Program-made: the position numbers and the translations under genes
In this document: positions 54,092 through 62,388 of the stretch, one piece after another
Position numbering within the stretch: position 1 is the first letter of the stretch
Layout: each line of letters opens with the position of its first letter
Source: DAHVFK01 sp963755395
GTDB lineage: Bacteria; Pseudomonadota; Gammaproteobacteria; Burkholderiales; SG8-39
Assembly (NCBI GenBank): GCA_963755395.1
Contig: CAVWJJ010000002.1
Location: 682,001-746,000, forward strand
Direction: 5' to 3'
DNA: 64,000 nucleotides
Notes under the pieces: generated by a model
Database searches by the model: none
The model's input: the letters and a program-made list of their open reading frames with translations, nothing else
Told to the model about the DNA's origin: nothing

Positions 54092-54496
54092 TCAGGGCAC
54101 GCGGGCGTCGAGCTCGGGCCGCATCCGGACGCTCTCCTGCGCGGTGGGTTCGTTCCTCACGCCGACGAAGACGGCGGGCGCGGCGCCGCGGTTCACCGCG
54201 ACGTGCGGCACCATCGGCGGGATGAACAGAAAGTCGCCCGGTCGCGCGAGCTCGCGGTGCTCGAGCGCGGGGCCGGTCCACAACTCTACCTCCTCCCCGC
54301 TAAGCATGTAGAAGGCCGATTCGTGGCGCTCGTGGACGTGCGCCCTGGTGCGCTCCCCGGGCGGCAGGGTGACGATGCCGAGGAAAACCGCCTGCGCCTC
54401 GACGGTCTCGGCGCTGATGCCGGGCGCGTACACCGTGCCCTGGCGGCTTAGGTAGGGTTGCGAGCCGCGGACCACGCGGCCGGTCGTCGCCTTCAT
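54092..54496 (-). CDS. Small cupin protein
   Basis: 134 residues, single cupin barrel: PPGERTRAHVHERHESAFYM holds the H-x-H metal motif with the Glu, and PGDFLFIPPMVPHVAVN the third His. GGAGG 6 bases before the ATG at 54496. It may be an isomerase, a dioxygenase or a binding protein; neighbours do not decide. It converges with the dehydrogenase gene and diverges from the CadC-TPR regulator. Confidence 0.85.
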   Translation of the reverse strand: MKATTGRVVRGSQPYLSRQGTVYAPGISAETVEAQAVFLGIVTLPPGERTRAHVHERHESAFYMLSGEEVELWTGPALEHRELARPGDFLFIPPMVPHVAVNRGAAPAVFVGVRNEPTAQESVRMRPELDARVP

Positions 54497-54622
54497 CGGG
54501 AGCCTCCGTTGTTCGTGCCGACGCGGCGCAGGGTCGCTCGTGGCCCGCTGCGCGTCATGAAGAAGTTCCGAAAAACTCCTAAACGCTCCGAAGCGAGCCC
54601 TCGAGCCGCGCGCGATGCGTAC

Positions 54623-54634
54623 TAGAATCGCGCC
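54623..54634 (+). promoter_or_regulatory. -10 box immediately before the CadC-like start
   Basis: TAGAAT (54623-54628) lies only 6 bases before the GTG start, and there is no ribosome site between them. Transcription would begin at or beside the start codon, so a leaderless mRNA is likely. Confidence 0.45.
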
Positions 54635-56200
54635 GTGCCCGGATCGCGCCTCGTGTTTGGACGCTTCGTCTACGATGCAGGCCGGGGCACGCTCTCGCGC
54701 GACGGCGCGCCGCTCGCCGCCGGCCAGCGCGCCCTCGACGTGTTGCACGCGCTGCTCAAGGCCGGCGGCCAGGTCGTGGCCAAGGCCGACCTGATCGACG
54801 CCGCGTGGCCCGGCGTGGTGGTAGAAGAGAGCAACCTCTCGGTCCAGGTCGCGGCGCTGCGCAAGCTGCTCGGACGCACGGAAGACGGCGCGCAGTGGAT
54901 CGCGACCGTGCCGCGCGTCGGCTACCGCTTCGCCGCGACGGTGACGGTGGAAGCGGGCGCGCGCACGCCGCCGGCCCCGCTCGAGCCGCCGGACCCGGGA
55001 GGCAAGCCGTCGCTTGCGGTGTTGCCGTTCGCCAATCTGAGCGGAGACCCGGCGCAGGAGTATTTCGCCGACGGCATCAGCGAGGACATCATCGCCGCGC
55101 TTTCGCGCTTTCGCTGGTTCCACGTCATCGCACGCAACTCGAGCTTCGTGTTCAAGGGCAAGCCGGTGGACGTCAAGAACGTCGCGCGCGAGCTCGGCGT
55201 GCGCTATGTGCTCGACGGCAGCGTGCGCAAGGCGCGGACGCAGGTGCGCATCTCGGCCCAGCTCGCGGACGCCGTCAGCGCGCATCAGCTGTGGGCCGAG
55301 CGCTACGACGTCGAGCTGGACGATATCCTCGCGGTCCAGGACCGGATCGCCGAGCAGGTCGCCGGCGCGATCGAGCCGGAGCTGCTAAGGACCGAGTCCG
55401 CTCTTGCCGCGAGGCGTCGGCGCGCCGGGAACATCAACGCCTGGGACCTCGTGCATCAGGGCACCTGGTACTTCCACCAGGTGACCCGGGACACTCATCA
55501 ACGCGCGCGCAGGCTGTTTCGCCAGGCGCGCGAGATCGACCCCGAGCTGCCGGAAGGGAACATTTGGCTCGCGCGCGTGAGCGCCGGGATGCTCGCCTAC
55601 GGCTGGAGCGACGACGAGGAGCACGACCGGCGCGAAGGCCTCGAGGCGGCGCATGCGGCGGTGCGGATCGACGAGAAGAACCCCTACGCGCACTATGCCC
55701 TGGCGATCATGAGCGCGTACGCGGGCGAGCCGGAACAAGCGGTTCGCGCCGCGGAGCAGGCCGTGGAGCTGAGCCCCAGCTTCGCGCTCGGCCACCTGGT
55801 GCTCGGCATGGCGCGACTGTACGCCGGGGCGCCCGCCGAGGCGATCGCGCCGCTCGAGCGCGGGCTGCGCCTCAACCGCTACGATCCGCAGAACTTCGTC
55901 TGGGGCAATCTGCTCGCGCTCGCGCACCTGTTCGCGGGCGACGCCGAGCAGGCGCGCGCGAGCGCGACCCGCGCGGTCAAGCTGCGCCCGGACTGGCGTC
56001 CGGCTCTGGAGACGCTCGCCTGCTGCCACACGGCACTGGGCGACCTGCGCGCGGCGCGCGCCTGCGTCGATCAGATCGCGCGAATCGAGCGGCCGCCGGG
56101 AGACGCGCTTGGGCCTCTGTGGCGCCGCCACCGAGGCTGGGCAGAAAAGCTGTCCGCGCTGCTGCGCAAGGCGCAAAGCGTTTCGCCCGCGGGCGGCTGA
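54635..56200 (+). CDS. CadC/OmpR-type winged-helix regulator with TolB-like and TPR domains
   Basis: 521 residues from a GTG start. Residues 1-105 are an OmpR-type winged helix (VVVEESNLSVQVAALRKLLG, ATVPRVGYRF); 120-255 resemble the TolB-like module often seen in these soluble CadC relatives (LAVLPFANLSGDPAQEYFAD); 290-500 are TPR-like helix pairs (GLEAAHAAVRIDEKNPYAHY). No membrane helix. Such proteins are poorly characterised sensors or regulators. Divergent from the cupin gene, a plausible target. Confidence 0.88.
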   Translation: MPGSRLVFGRFVYDAGRGTLSRDGAPLAAGQRALDVLHALLKAGGQVVAKADLIDAAWPGVVVEESNLSVQVAALRKLLGRTEDGAQWIATVPRVGYRFAATVTVEAGARTPPAPLEPPDPGGKPSLAVLPFANLSGDPAQEYFADGISEDIIAALSRFRWFHVIARNSSFVFKGKPVDVKNVARELGVRYVLDGSVRKARTQVRISAQLADAVSAHQLWAERYDVELDDILAVQDRIAEQVAGAIEPELLRTESALAARRRRAGNINAWDLVHQGTWYFHQVTRDTHQRARRLFRQAREIDPELPEGNIWLARVSAGMLAYGWSDDEEHDRREGLEAAHAAVRIDEKNPYAHYALAIMSAYAGEPEQAVRAAEQAVELSPSFALGHLVLGMARLYAGAPAEAIAPLERGLRLNRYDPQNFVWGNLLALAHLFAGDAEQARASATRAVKLRPDWRPALETLACCHTALGDLRAARACVDQIARIERPPGDALGPLWRRHRGWAEKLSALLRKAQSVSPAGG

Positions 56201-56271
56201 TTCGCATTGAGCTTGGCGGGATTGACCGTGGCGTCCGGTCACTTGGGGGGGGCATGGCCGAAATTGATTCA

Positions 56272-56433
56272 TTGCCCTTGTGGCCCGGGACCTGTATAAC
56301 TACTGGGCAGGATTCTCAAGCAGTGAAGTAGCTGGTCCGTCTTGGCGTTCGCGCTGCGCTCATCAGGTAGTTCCCTTCCTTGAAGTTCCCGCAGGCCCGA
56401 TCGGGCCTCCAATCAACTTTCGAGGAAACGCAA
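56272..56433 (+). promoter_or_regulatory. Promoter and structured leader of the second cold-shock gene
   Basis: TTGCCC (56272-56277), 17-base spacer, TATAAC (56295-56300). Six bases on, at the expected transcription start, begins the shared block ending GGATTCTCAAGCAGTGAA (56310-56327). It is followed by a CCCTTCCTTGA block (56373-56383), GGCCCGATCGGGCC (56395-56408) as a perfect self-complementary hairpin, and GAGGAAACG before the ATG. The same element order occurs in the leader at 39855. Confidence 0.65.
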
Positions 56434-56640
56434 ATGAGCACAGGTACCGTGAAATGGTTCAACGACGCCAAGGGATTCGGCTTCATCAGTCCGGAAGACG
56501 GCGGCAAGGATCTGTTCGCCCACTTCTCGGCGATCCAGGGCGACGGCCACAAGTCGCTGGCCGAGAACCAGAAGGTCGAGTTCGATAGCGCGGACGGGCC
56601 CAAGGGTCCGCAGGCGATCAACATCCGCCCGGCGCAGTGA
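56434..56640 (+). CDS. Cold-shock protein (CspA family), second copy
   Basis: 68 residues: a complete cold-shock domain with KGFGFISPE (RNP1) and DLFAHFSAI (RNP2). A paralogue of the 40014 gene. It differs mainly in the loop DGHKSLAENQKVEFDSADG. The gene has its own promoter, long leader and terminator and so is a single-gene transcript. Confidence 0.97.
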   Translation: MSTGTVKWFNDAKGFGFISPEDGGKDLFAHFSAIQGDGHKSLAENQKVEFDSADGPKGPQAINIRPAQ

Positions 56641-56662
56641 GCGCGACGCGCCCGCAAACCAG

Positions 56663-56684
56663 GCCCGGGAAACCGGGCTTTTTT
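56663..56684 (+). terminator. Intrinsic terminator after the second csp
   Basis: GCCCGG, GAAA tetraloop, CCGGGC, then six T. It lies 22 bases beyond the csp stop. Confidence 0.9.
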
Positions 56685-56711
56685 GTCCCTCGTTCGCCCA
56701 AGGCGGCAGAG

Positions 56712-57338
56712 ATGCCGAAACTCACGCGCGCCCGGGTCGAGTCGTGGACCCGGGAAAAGATCGAATCCCTGACGACGCCGGAGGTCCGGCAGCTGGGCGC
56801 CAACGCGCTTCAGCTGGCCGAGCCCGAGATCGCCGCGCTGTGCGACGCAGTGCTCGACGCGCGGCCGCGCGGGCGCCCGCCGGTTCGACGCGCCGGGCGC
56901 AAAGGCCAGGCGCGGCGCTTGCTGTCGCGCGCCAAGGCGCTCGGCCTGCGCGGCGCAACGCTGCAAAACCGGCTCTGGAGCCGTGGCGGGGTGAGGGCTA
57001 GCGACGGCGCGGTAATCCTCGCGCTCTGGGCCGACGACGTGCAGGCCGCCGACGGCGCCAGTCATTACCTGCTGTGGGCGCCGAACGTGGAAGGCTCGCG
57101 CCCCTGGTCGGATACGCCGGGGGGCCGGGAACGGCTCGAACATTGCCGCCTCGCTGCGGGAGGTGCCGGCGCCGAGGGCTTGCTCGTCTACGGCGAGCGC
57201 ATGGAAGGTTGCTTGCCCGACGACAAGGCGCTCAGCGTGCTGGGCGCGGACCCCGACACCGTGCTCACGCTCAGGGTCGAGAAGCGCGCCGAGGAGTACT
57301 GGGCGAGCTGGGGCGGCGGGAGCCGCGCGGCGCGCTGA
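56712..57338 (+). CDS. Unknown protein
   Basis: 208 residues starting MPKLTRARVESWTREKIESL. The N-terminal 65 residues are helical (TPEVRQLGANALQLAEPEIA), followed by a basic stretch (RGRPPVRRAGRKGQARRLLS) and a mixed domain with HYLLWAPNV and RVEKRAEEYWASW. No family recognised. It follows the csp terminator with only a weak ribosome site (AGGCGGCAGAG). Confidence 0.65.
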   Translation: MPKLTRARVESWTREKIESLTTPEVRQLGANALQLAEPEIAALCDAVLDARPRGRPPVRRAGRKGQARRLLSRAKALGLRGATLQNRLWSRGGVRASDGAVILALWADDVQAADGASHYLLWAPNVEGSRPWSDTPGGRERLEHCRLAAGGAGAEGLLVYGERMEGCLPDDKALSVLGADPDTVLTLRVEKRAEEYWASWGGGSRAAR

Positions 57339-57367
57339 GACGCACGATCGCGGGAGGCGCGAGACAG

Positions 57368-57607
57368 ATGCAGAAGCACGCCGTCTGGAGGCAGCAGGAG
57401 CAGCAGCTGATGGAACGCTGGGCGGCAGCGACCGAGCGCCATCGCGCGGCGCACGAAGCGCTCTCGGCCTCGCGGCCGGCGCAGGGCGGCGCTGCGCCGC
57501 ATGACGAACTGGCGCTCGAGGCGCAGGCCGCGCGCGCCGAGATCGCGGCGCTCAGGCGCGAAGTCGCGCACCTGAAGCGCAAGTTCCTATCCGGAGACCG
57601 GTACTAG
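57368..57607 (+). CDS. Small coiled-coil protein
   Basis: 79 residues, Gln/Ala/Arg-rich and almost wholly helical (RQQEQQLMERWAAATERHRA, then EIAALRREVAHLKRKFL with heptad spacing). GGGAGGCGCGAGAC precedes the ATG. No function known. Probably in one transcript with the gene before it, and upstream of the FNR box of cydA. Confidence 0.6.
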   Translation: MQKHAVWRQQEQQLMERWAAATERHRAAHEALSASRPAQGGAAPHDELALEAQAARAEIAALRREVAHLKRKFLSGDRY

Positions 57608-57656
57608 CCCAGGGCGGACGTTGGCCGGCCATCGCGGCGCGCGCCGTGGCTGCCGG

Positions 57657-57670
57657 TTGATCTGGATCAA
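57657..57670. promoter_or_regulatory. FNR/Anr box of the cyd operon
   Basis: TTGATCTGGATCAA, a perfect match to the FNR consensus TTGAT-N4-ATCAA, 84 bases upstream of cydA. Centred activation at -41.5 would place the start near 57705. It fits oxygen-limited induction of cytochrome bd. No fnr gene is in this window. Confidence 0.85.
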
Positions 57671-57681
57671 CTGGCGGTCGG

Positions 57682-57702
57682 CCGGCATTGCGAAAATGCC
57701 GG
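57682..57702 (+). other. Perfect hairpin between the FNR box and cydA
   Basis: CCGGCATT, 5-nt loop GCGAA, AATGCCGG. No T-run follows. Depending on the true start it is either promoter DNA or the first structure of the mRNA leader. Confidence 0.45.
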
Positions 57703-57753
57703 GGTCGCAAGGCGGGCTTTTCGCGTCGCCTTGCCGCAGCCGGGAGACCGCAC

Positions 57754-59295
57754 ATGATCAACGACACCGTGGTCGAGCTTTCGCGCTGGCAGTTCGCCGC
57801 GACCGCGCTCTACCACTTCCTGTTCGTGCCGCTCACGCTCGGGCTGTCGATGCTGCTCGCCGCGATGGAGACGGTGTACGTCACCACCGGGCGCGAGATC
57901 TACAGGCGCATGACCCAGTTCTGGGGCAAGCTGTTCCTGATCAACTTCGCCCTGGGCGTGGCCACCGGCCTCACCATGGAGTTCGAGTTCGGCACCAACT
58001 GGTCGTTCTACTCCAGCTTCGTGGGCGACACCTTCGGCGCGCCGCTCGCGATCGAGGGGCTGATGGCGTTCTTCATGGAATCGACCTTCGTCGGCCTGAT
58101 GCTGTTCGGCTGGGAGCGCCTGTCGCGCGCGCAGCACCTGGCGGTGACCTACCTGGTCGCCCTGGGCTCGAACCTGTCGGCGCTGTGGATCCTGGTCGCC
58201 AACGGCTTCATGCAGGACCCGCAGGGCGCGCGCTTCAACCCGGTCACCATGCGCATGGAGCTCACCAGCTTCGGCGACCTGCTGTTCAGCGCCGACGCGC
58301 AGTCCAAGTTCGTGCACACCAGCGTCGCCGGCTACGTCACCGCGGCGATGTTCGTGGCCGGAATCAGCGCCTATTACATGCTGCGCAAGCGCCACCTTGA
58401 GCTCGCCAGGCGCTCGTTCCGCATGGCGGCGCTGTTCGGCGTGCTCGCCACGGCGGGGGTGATCACCCTGGGCGACGCGCTCGGCTTCGTCGGCGGCCAC
58501 GCCCAGCAGGCCAAGCTCGCCGCGATGGAGGCGCTGTGGAAGAGCGAGCCCGCGCCGATGGCCTTCAACGTGCTCGCCGCGCCCTCGCAGAGCGAGCGCG
58601 CGAACCTGTGGACGGTGCAGGTGCCCGGCGCGCTCTCGCTGCTGGTGACGCACTCGCTCGAGGGCACGGTGCCCGGAGCCGACGCGCTCGAGAAGCAGGC
58701 GGCCGAGCGCATCCGCAACGGGATCCCCGCGGTCGAGGCGCTGCGCGCGCTCAGCCGCAACCCGGACGACGCGCAGGCGATGGCGCGCTTCAAGGCGCAC
58801 GAGCAGGACCTCGGCTACGGCTTCCTGGTGCAGCGCTACGCTGCCGACCAGGACGTGACCAGGGTGAACCCGGACGACATCGAGCGCGCGGCGCGCGACA
58901 CGATTCCCGAGGTATGGCCGGTGTTCTGGTCGTTCCGCATCATGGTGGGGCTCGGCCTGCTGATGCTTGCCTACTTCATCCTGGCGGTGATCTACACGCT
59001 GCGCAACGAGGTCGAGCACAAGCGCGCGTTCCTGCGCCTCGCGCTGTGGGCGATCCCGGTGCCCTTCATCGCCTGCGAGATGGGCTGGCTGGTGGCCGAG
59101 ATCGGGCGCCAGCCCTGGACCGTGTACCAGGTGCTGCCGACCTGGATGTCGGCCTCGACGCACAGCGTCGCGTACATGGTGTTCTCGCTCACCGGCTTCG
59201 TCGTCCTGTACTCGATCTTCATCGCGATCGAGATGTACCTCATGGTGCGCAGCGTGCGCGCGGGGCCGCACGAGCACGCCACCGCCGGGAGCTGA
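57754..59295 (+). CDS. cydA: Cytochrome bd ubiquinol oxidase subunit I
   Basis: 513 residues, about nine membrane helices. Heme ligands are seen as H21 in TALYHFLF (b595/d), the His in KFVHTSVAGYV and the Met in SFRIMVGLG (b558). The quinol region ends with the conserved EIGRQPW. The enzyme oxidises ubiquinol and reduces oxygen with high affinity without pumping protons. First gene of cydABX, behind an FNR-type box. Confidence 0.97.
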   Translation: MINDTVVELSRWQFAATALYHFLFVPLTLGLSMLLAAMETVYVTTGREIYRRMTQFWGKLFLINFALGVATGLTMEFEFGTNWSFYSSFVGDTFGAPLAIEGLMAFFMESTFVGLMLFGWERLSRAQHLAVTYLVALGSNLSALWILVANGFMQDPQGARFNPVTMRMELTSFGDLLFSADAQSKFVHTSVAGYVTAAMFVAGISAYYMLRKRHLELARRSFRMAALFGVLATAGVITLGDALGFVGGHAQQAKLAAMEALWKSEPAPMAFNVLAAPSQSERANLWTVQVPGALSLLVTHSLEGTVPGADALEKQAAERIRNGIPAVEALRALSRNPDDAQAMARFKAHEQDLGYGFLVQRYAADQDVTRVNPDDIERAARDTIPEVWPVFWSFRIMVGLGLLMLAYFILAVIYTLRNEVEHKRAFLRLALWAIPVPFIACEMGWLVAEIGRQPWTVYQVLPTWMSASTHSVAYMVFSLTGFVVLYSIFIAIEMYLMVRSVRAGPHEHATAGS

Positions 59296-59298
59296 GAC

Positions 59299-60432
59299 AT
59301 GGAAACCTATCTGCTGCTCAAGGTCTTGTGGTGGCTGCTGCTGGGCGTGCTGCTGATGGGCCTCGCGGTCATGGTCGGCATGGACATGGGGGTGGGGACC
59401 ATCCTGCGCTGGGTCGGGCGCACCGACGCCGAGCGCCGCGTCGCGCTCAACATCATCGGGCCGCACTGGGACGGCAACCAGGTCTGGTTCATCCTCGGCG
59501 GCGGCGCGGTGCTCGCCGCCTGGCCGCTGATCTACGCCACCGCGTTCTCCGGCCTGTACGTGGTGATGCTGCTGCTGCTGTGGAGCATGATCGTGCGCCC
59601 GCTCGGCTTCGAGTACCGCAGCAAGCTGGCCTCGGCGCGCTGGCGCGGGGCCTGGGACTGGTCGCTGTTCGTGAGCGGCTTCCTGCCGATGCTGGTGTTC
59701 GGCGCCGCGATCGGCAACATGCTGCAGGGAGTGCCTTTCCATTTCACCTGGAACCTGACCTCGTACTACAGCGGCAGCTTCATCGCGCTGTTCAACCCGT
59801 TCGCGATCCTGTGCGGCCTGCTGTCGGTGGCGATGGCGGTCTACATGGGCGCGGTGACCGTGATGAACGGCGCCGAGGGCGCGATGCACGGGCGCGCGCG
59901 GCGGCTCGCGCTGTGGAGCGGCGTCGCCGCGCTGGTGCTGTTCAGCCTCGGCGGGCTGTGGGTGAGCGGCATGACGGGCTACCACCTGGTGCACGGTCCC
60001 GCCGCGGGCGCGGCGCAGACGCCGCTGCAGCAGGTGGTCGAGCGCGCGCGCGGCGACTGGCTGGCGAACTTCCGCGCCCACGCGGCCCTGTGGCTGGTGC
60101 CGGCGGCGGGCTACGCCGGCGTGCTGCTCGGCATGTGGGCGGCGCGGCGCGACCGGTCGCACCTCGCCTGGTGGCTGGGCGCGCTCGGCTGGATCGGCGT
60201 CATCGGCACCGTGGGGGCGGCGATGTTCCCGTTCATGATGCCCTCGAGCTCCGAGCCCTCGCAGAGCCTGACGGTGTGGAACGCGTCCTCGAGCGCGCAC
60301 ACGCTCACCTGGATGCTGGGCTTCACGCTGGTGTTCCTGCCGCTGGTGCTGTGGTACACCGGCTGGGCGTTCTGGGTCATGCGCGGCAAGGTCAGTCTGC
60401 AGCAGGTCGAATCCGACGAGCACGCCTACTGA
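59299..60432 (+). CDS. cydB: Cytochrome bd ubiquinol oxidase subunit II
   Basis: 377 residues, eight to nine helices. GMDMGVGTIL and GPHWDGNQVWFILGGGA in the first helices are the CydB signature (the conserved Asp and Trp). It packs against CydA and supports heme binding. It starts 3 bases after cydA. Confidence 0.97.
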   Translation: METYLLLKVLWWLLLGVLLMGLAVMVGMDMGVGTILRWVGRTDAERRVALNIIGPHWDGNQVWFILGGGAVLAAWPLIYATAFSGLYVVMLLLLWSMIVRPLGFEYRSKLASARWRGAWDWSLFVSGFLPMLVFGAAIGNMLQGVPFHFTWNLTSYYSGSFIALFNPFAILCGLLSVAMAVYMGAVTVMNGAEGAMHGRARRLALWSGVAALVLFSLGGLWVSGMTGYHLVHGPAAGAAQTPLQQVVERARGDWLANFRAHAALWLVPAAGYAGVLLGMWAARRDRSHLAWWLGALGWIGVIGTVGAAMFPFMMPSSSEPSQSLTVWNASSSAHTLTWMLGFTLVFLPLVLWYTGWAFWVMRGKVSLQQVESDEHAY

Positions 60433-60447
60433 GAAGGAGGCTACGCA

Positions 60448-60666
60448 ATGGGCACCCTGGGACGCTTCCTGATCTACCTCGTCATCGCGGTCTGCGTGAT
60501 CCTGATGGCGGTCATCCTGGGCGACTCCGGCCCCTGGTATTTCGCCTGGCTGGTCGGCAGCGTGATGATCGTGCTGATCGCGGCCGCCGGCGGCGCGCTG
60601 CTCGACACGCAGGAAGAGGCGCGCGCTCAGCCGGGCGCGGGCGGGTCGATCAGATCCTCGCGGTAG
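60448..60666 (+). CDS. cydX: CydX-like small subunit with an extra N-terminal helix
   Basis: 72 residues with AGGAGG before the ATG. Residues 29-60 (GPWYFAWLVGSVMIVLIAAA) match CydX, which usually starts at MWYFAWILG and is about 37 residues. Here it is preceded by 28 residues with another membrane helix (FLIYLVIAVCVILMAVILG). CydX stabilises the heme site of bd oxidase; the extra helix could replace a second accessory subunit. The last 40 bases overlap the convergent cydC gene. Confidence 0.8.
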   Translation: MGTLGRFLIYLVIAVCVILMAVILGDSGPWYFAWLVGSVMIVLIAAAGGALLDTQEEARAQPGAGGSIRSSR

Positions 60667-62387
60667 CGCGCGTAGCGCTCGCTGCCGCGCAGCAGCCCGG
60701 CGTGGCTGCCGCGCTCGACGACGCGGCCGCGCTCGAGCAGCAGCACCTGGTCGACGCGCTCGAGCGCGCGGCCGAGCTTGTGCGTGATGAGCAGCACCGT
60801 GCGCCCCGCCATGAGCCGGTCGATATCCGCGAGCAGCGCGCGCTCGGTCGGCGGGTCGAGGTTCTCGGTCGGCTCGTCGAGCAGCAGGATGGGCGCGTCG
60901 CGCAGCAGCGCGCGCGCGATCGCCACCCGCCGCGCCTGGCCTGCGGAAAGCCGCACCCCCGCCTCGCCCACCTGGCTCATGTAGCCTTCGGGCAGCGAGG
61001 CGATGAAATCGTGGATCTGCGCCGCGCGCGCGGCGCGCTCGATCGCCCGCCGGTCGGCGTGCGGGTCGGCGATGCACAGGTTCTCCATGATCGTGGCATT
61101 GAACAGATACGTGTCCTGCGAGACCACGGCGATCAGCGCGCGCAGGTCCTCGCCGCGGTAGCTGCGCAGGTCGTTGCCGCCGAGCCGGATCTCGCCCTGC
61201 TGGAACTCGCGCAGGCGCAGCAGCAGCTGCACCACGCTGCTCTTGCCCGCGCCGCTGGGGCCAAGCAGCGCGACGCGGCCGCCGGCCTTTAGCTCGAGCT
61301 CGAGACCGTCGAGCGCCCAGGGCGCCCCGGCGTGGTAGCGCAGCCGCACGCCGCGCATCGAAATGCCGCTGTCGCGCGGCCGCGGCGACGGCGCGCGCGG
61401 CTCGGCGACCTGCGGCTTCGCATCCGCCAGCTCGAAGACGCGGCGCGCGGCGGCGAGCGTCTCGCCCAGCTTCTGCAGGGCGAGCGGCAGCGGGCTCACC
61501 GCCTCGAAGCTCGCCAGCACCAGGAACGCGAGCAGCGCCAGGTCGGCCGGCTGCAGGCCGCCGCGGGCGAGCAGGGCGGTGCCGAGCAGCACGCTGCCCC
61601 ACAGCGCGAGGCTGGCGCAAAGTCCCGGCGCGCCCTCGGCGATGCCCGAGAGCGTTGCGAGGCGCCGCTGCGCGGCGCTCAGGCGCGCGCTCAGGCGCTC
61701 GATCCTGCGCGCCTGGCGCCCGGAGGCGCCGTAGACCCGCAGCTCGGCCATGCCCTGCACGCCGTCGAGCAGCGCGCCGCGCAGCGCCGCCCTGGCATGA
61801 ACCAGCTCGGCGCCCGGAGCGTCGCCCGCGCGGCGCAGGAGCAGCGGCAGCGCCGCTCCCGCCACGAGCAGCAGCGCGAGCGCGAGCAGGGCGATCGCCG
61901 CGCTGTAGCTCGCCAGCACGAGGGTGACGATGGCGACTCCTGCCGCTCCCGCCGCGAGCGGCGCGAACAGGCGCAGGTAGGCGTGCTGCAGGGTCTCGAC
62001 GTCGGCCTGGATGCGATCGACCAGGTCGCCGCCGCGATGCGTCTCGAGCCCGGCCGGCGCGAGCGGCTCGAGCCGCCGGTAGAGCCACACCCTGAGCTCG
62101 GACAGCAGGCGGAAGGTGGCTTCGTGCGTCACCAGGCGCTCGACGTAGCGCCCGCCCGTGCGCAGGATCGCGAACAGGCGAATCAGCGCGGCCGGGGTGA
62201 AGTAGTCGATCAGCGCACCCGCCGCGCCCGCGATTGCCATCGCCGTGATGAACCAGCCGGCGACCGCCATCAGGGCGACGTTGGCGAGCGTGGTGGCGAG
62301 CGTGAGCAGCGCGCCGAGCGCCATCCATCCCCAGTAGGGCCGCAGCAGGACGAGCAGCCTGAGGAGCAGCTTGAGGTCGCCGCGCAC
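60627..62387 (-). CDS. cydC: Thiol reductant ABC exporter subunit CydC
   Basis: 586 residues from a GTG start just after the cydD stop. Six-helix membrane domain, then an ABC domain with Walker A GPSGAGKSS, signature RLSAGQ (LSGGQ in most), Walker B ILLLDEPTE and the switch His in LITHK. CydDC exports cysteine/glutathione and is needed to assemble cytochrome bd, explaining its place facing cydABX. Confidence 0.95.
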   Translation of the reverse strand: MRGDLKLLLRLLVLLRPYWGWMALGALLTLATTLANVALMAVAGWFITAMAIAGAAGALIDYFTPAALIRLFAILRTGGRYVERLVTHEATFRLLSELRVWLYRRLEPLAPAGLETHRGGDLVDRIQADVETLQHAYLRLFAPLAAGAAGVAIVTLVLASYSAAIALLALALLLVAGAALPLLLRRAGDAPGAELVHARAALRGALLDGVQGMAELRVYGASGRQARRIERLSARLSAAQRRLATLSGIAEGAPGLCASLALWGSVLLGTALLARGGLQPADLALLAFLVLASFEAVSPLPLALQKLGETLAAARRVFELADAKPQVAEPRAPSPRPRDSGISMRGVRLRYHAGAPWALDGLELELKAGGRVALLGPSGAGKSSVVQLLLRLREFQQGEIRLGGNDLRSYRGEDLRALIAVVSQDTYLFNATIMENLCIADPHADRRAIERAARAAQIHDFIASLPEGYMSQVGEAGVRLSAGQARRVAIARALLRDAPILLLDEPTENLDPPTERALLADIDRLMAGRTVLLITHKLGRALERVDQVLLLERGRVVERGSHAGLLRGSERYARYREDLIDPPAPG

Positions 62388-62388
62388 C

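Noticed and set aside
57667..62328. A 1553-codon open frame on the minus strand opposite cydABX and running into cydC
   Set aside because: Composition is Arg/His/Gln-rich with no domains. It is the antisense shadow of high-GC genes that match known proteins on both strands.
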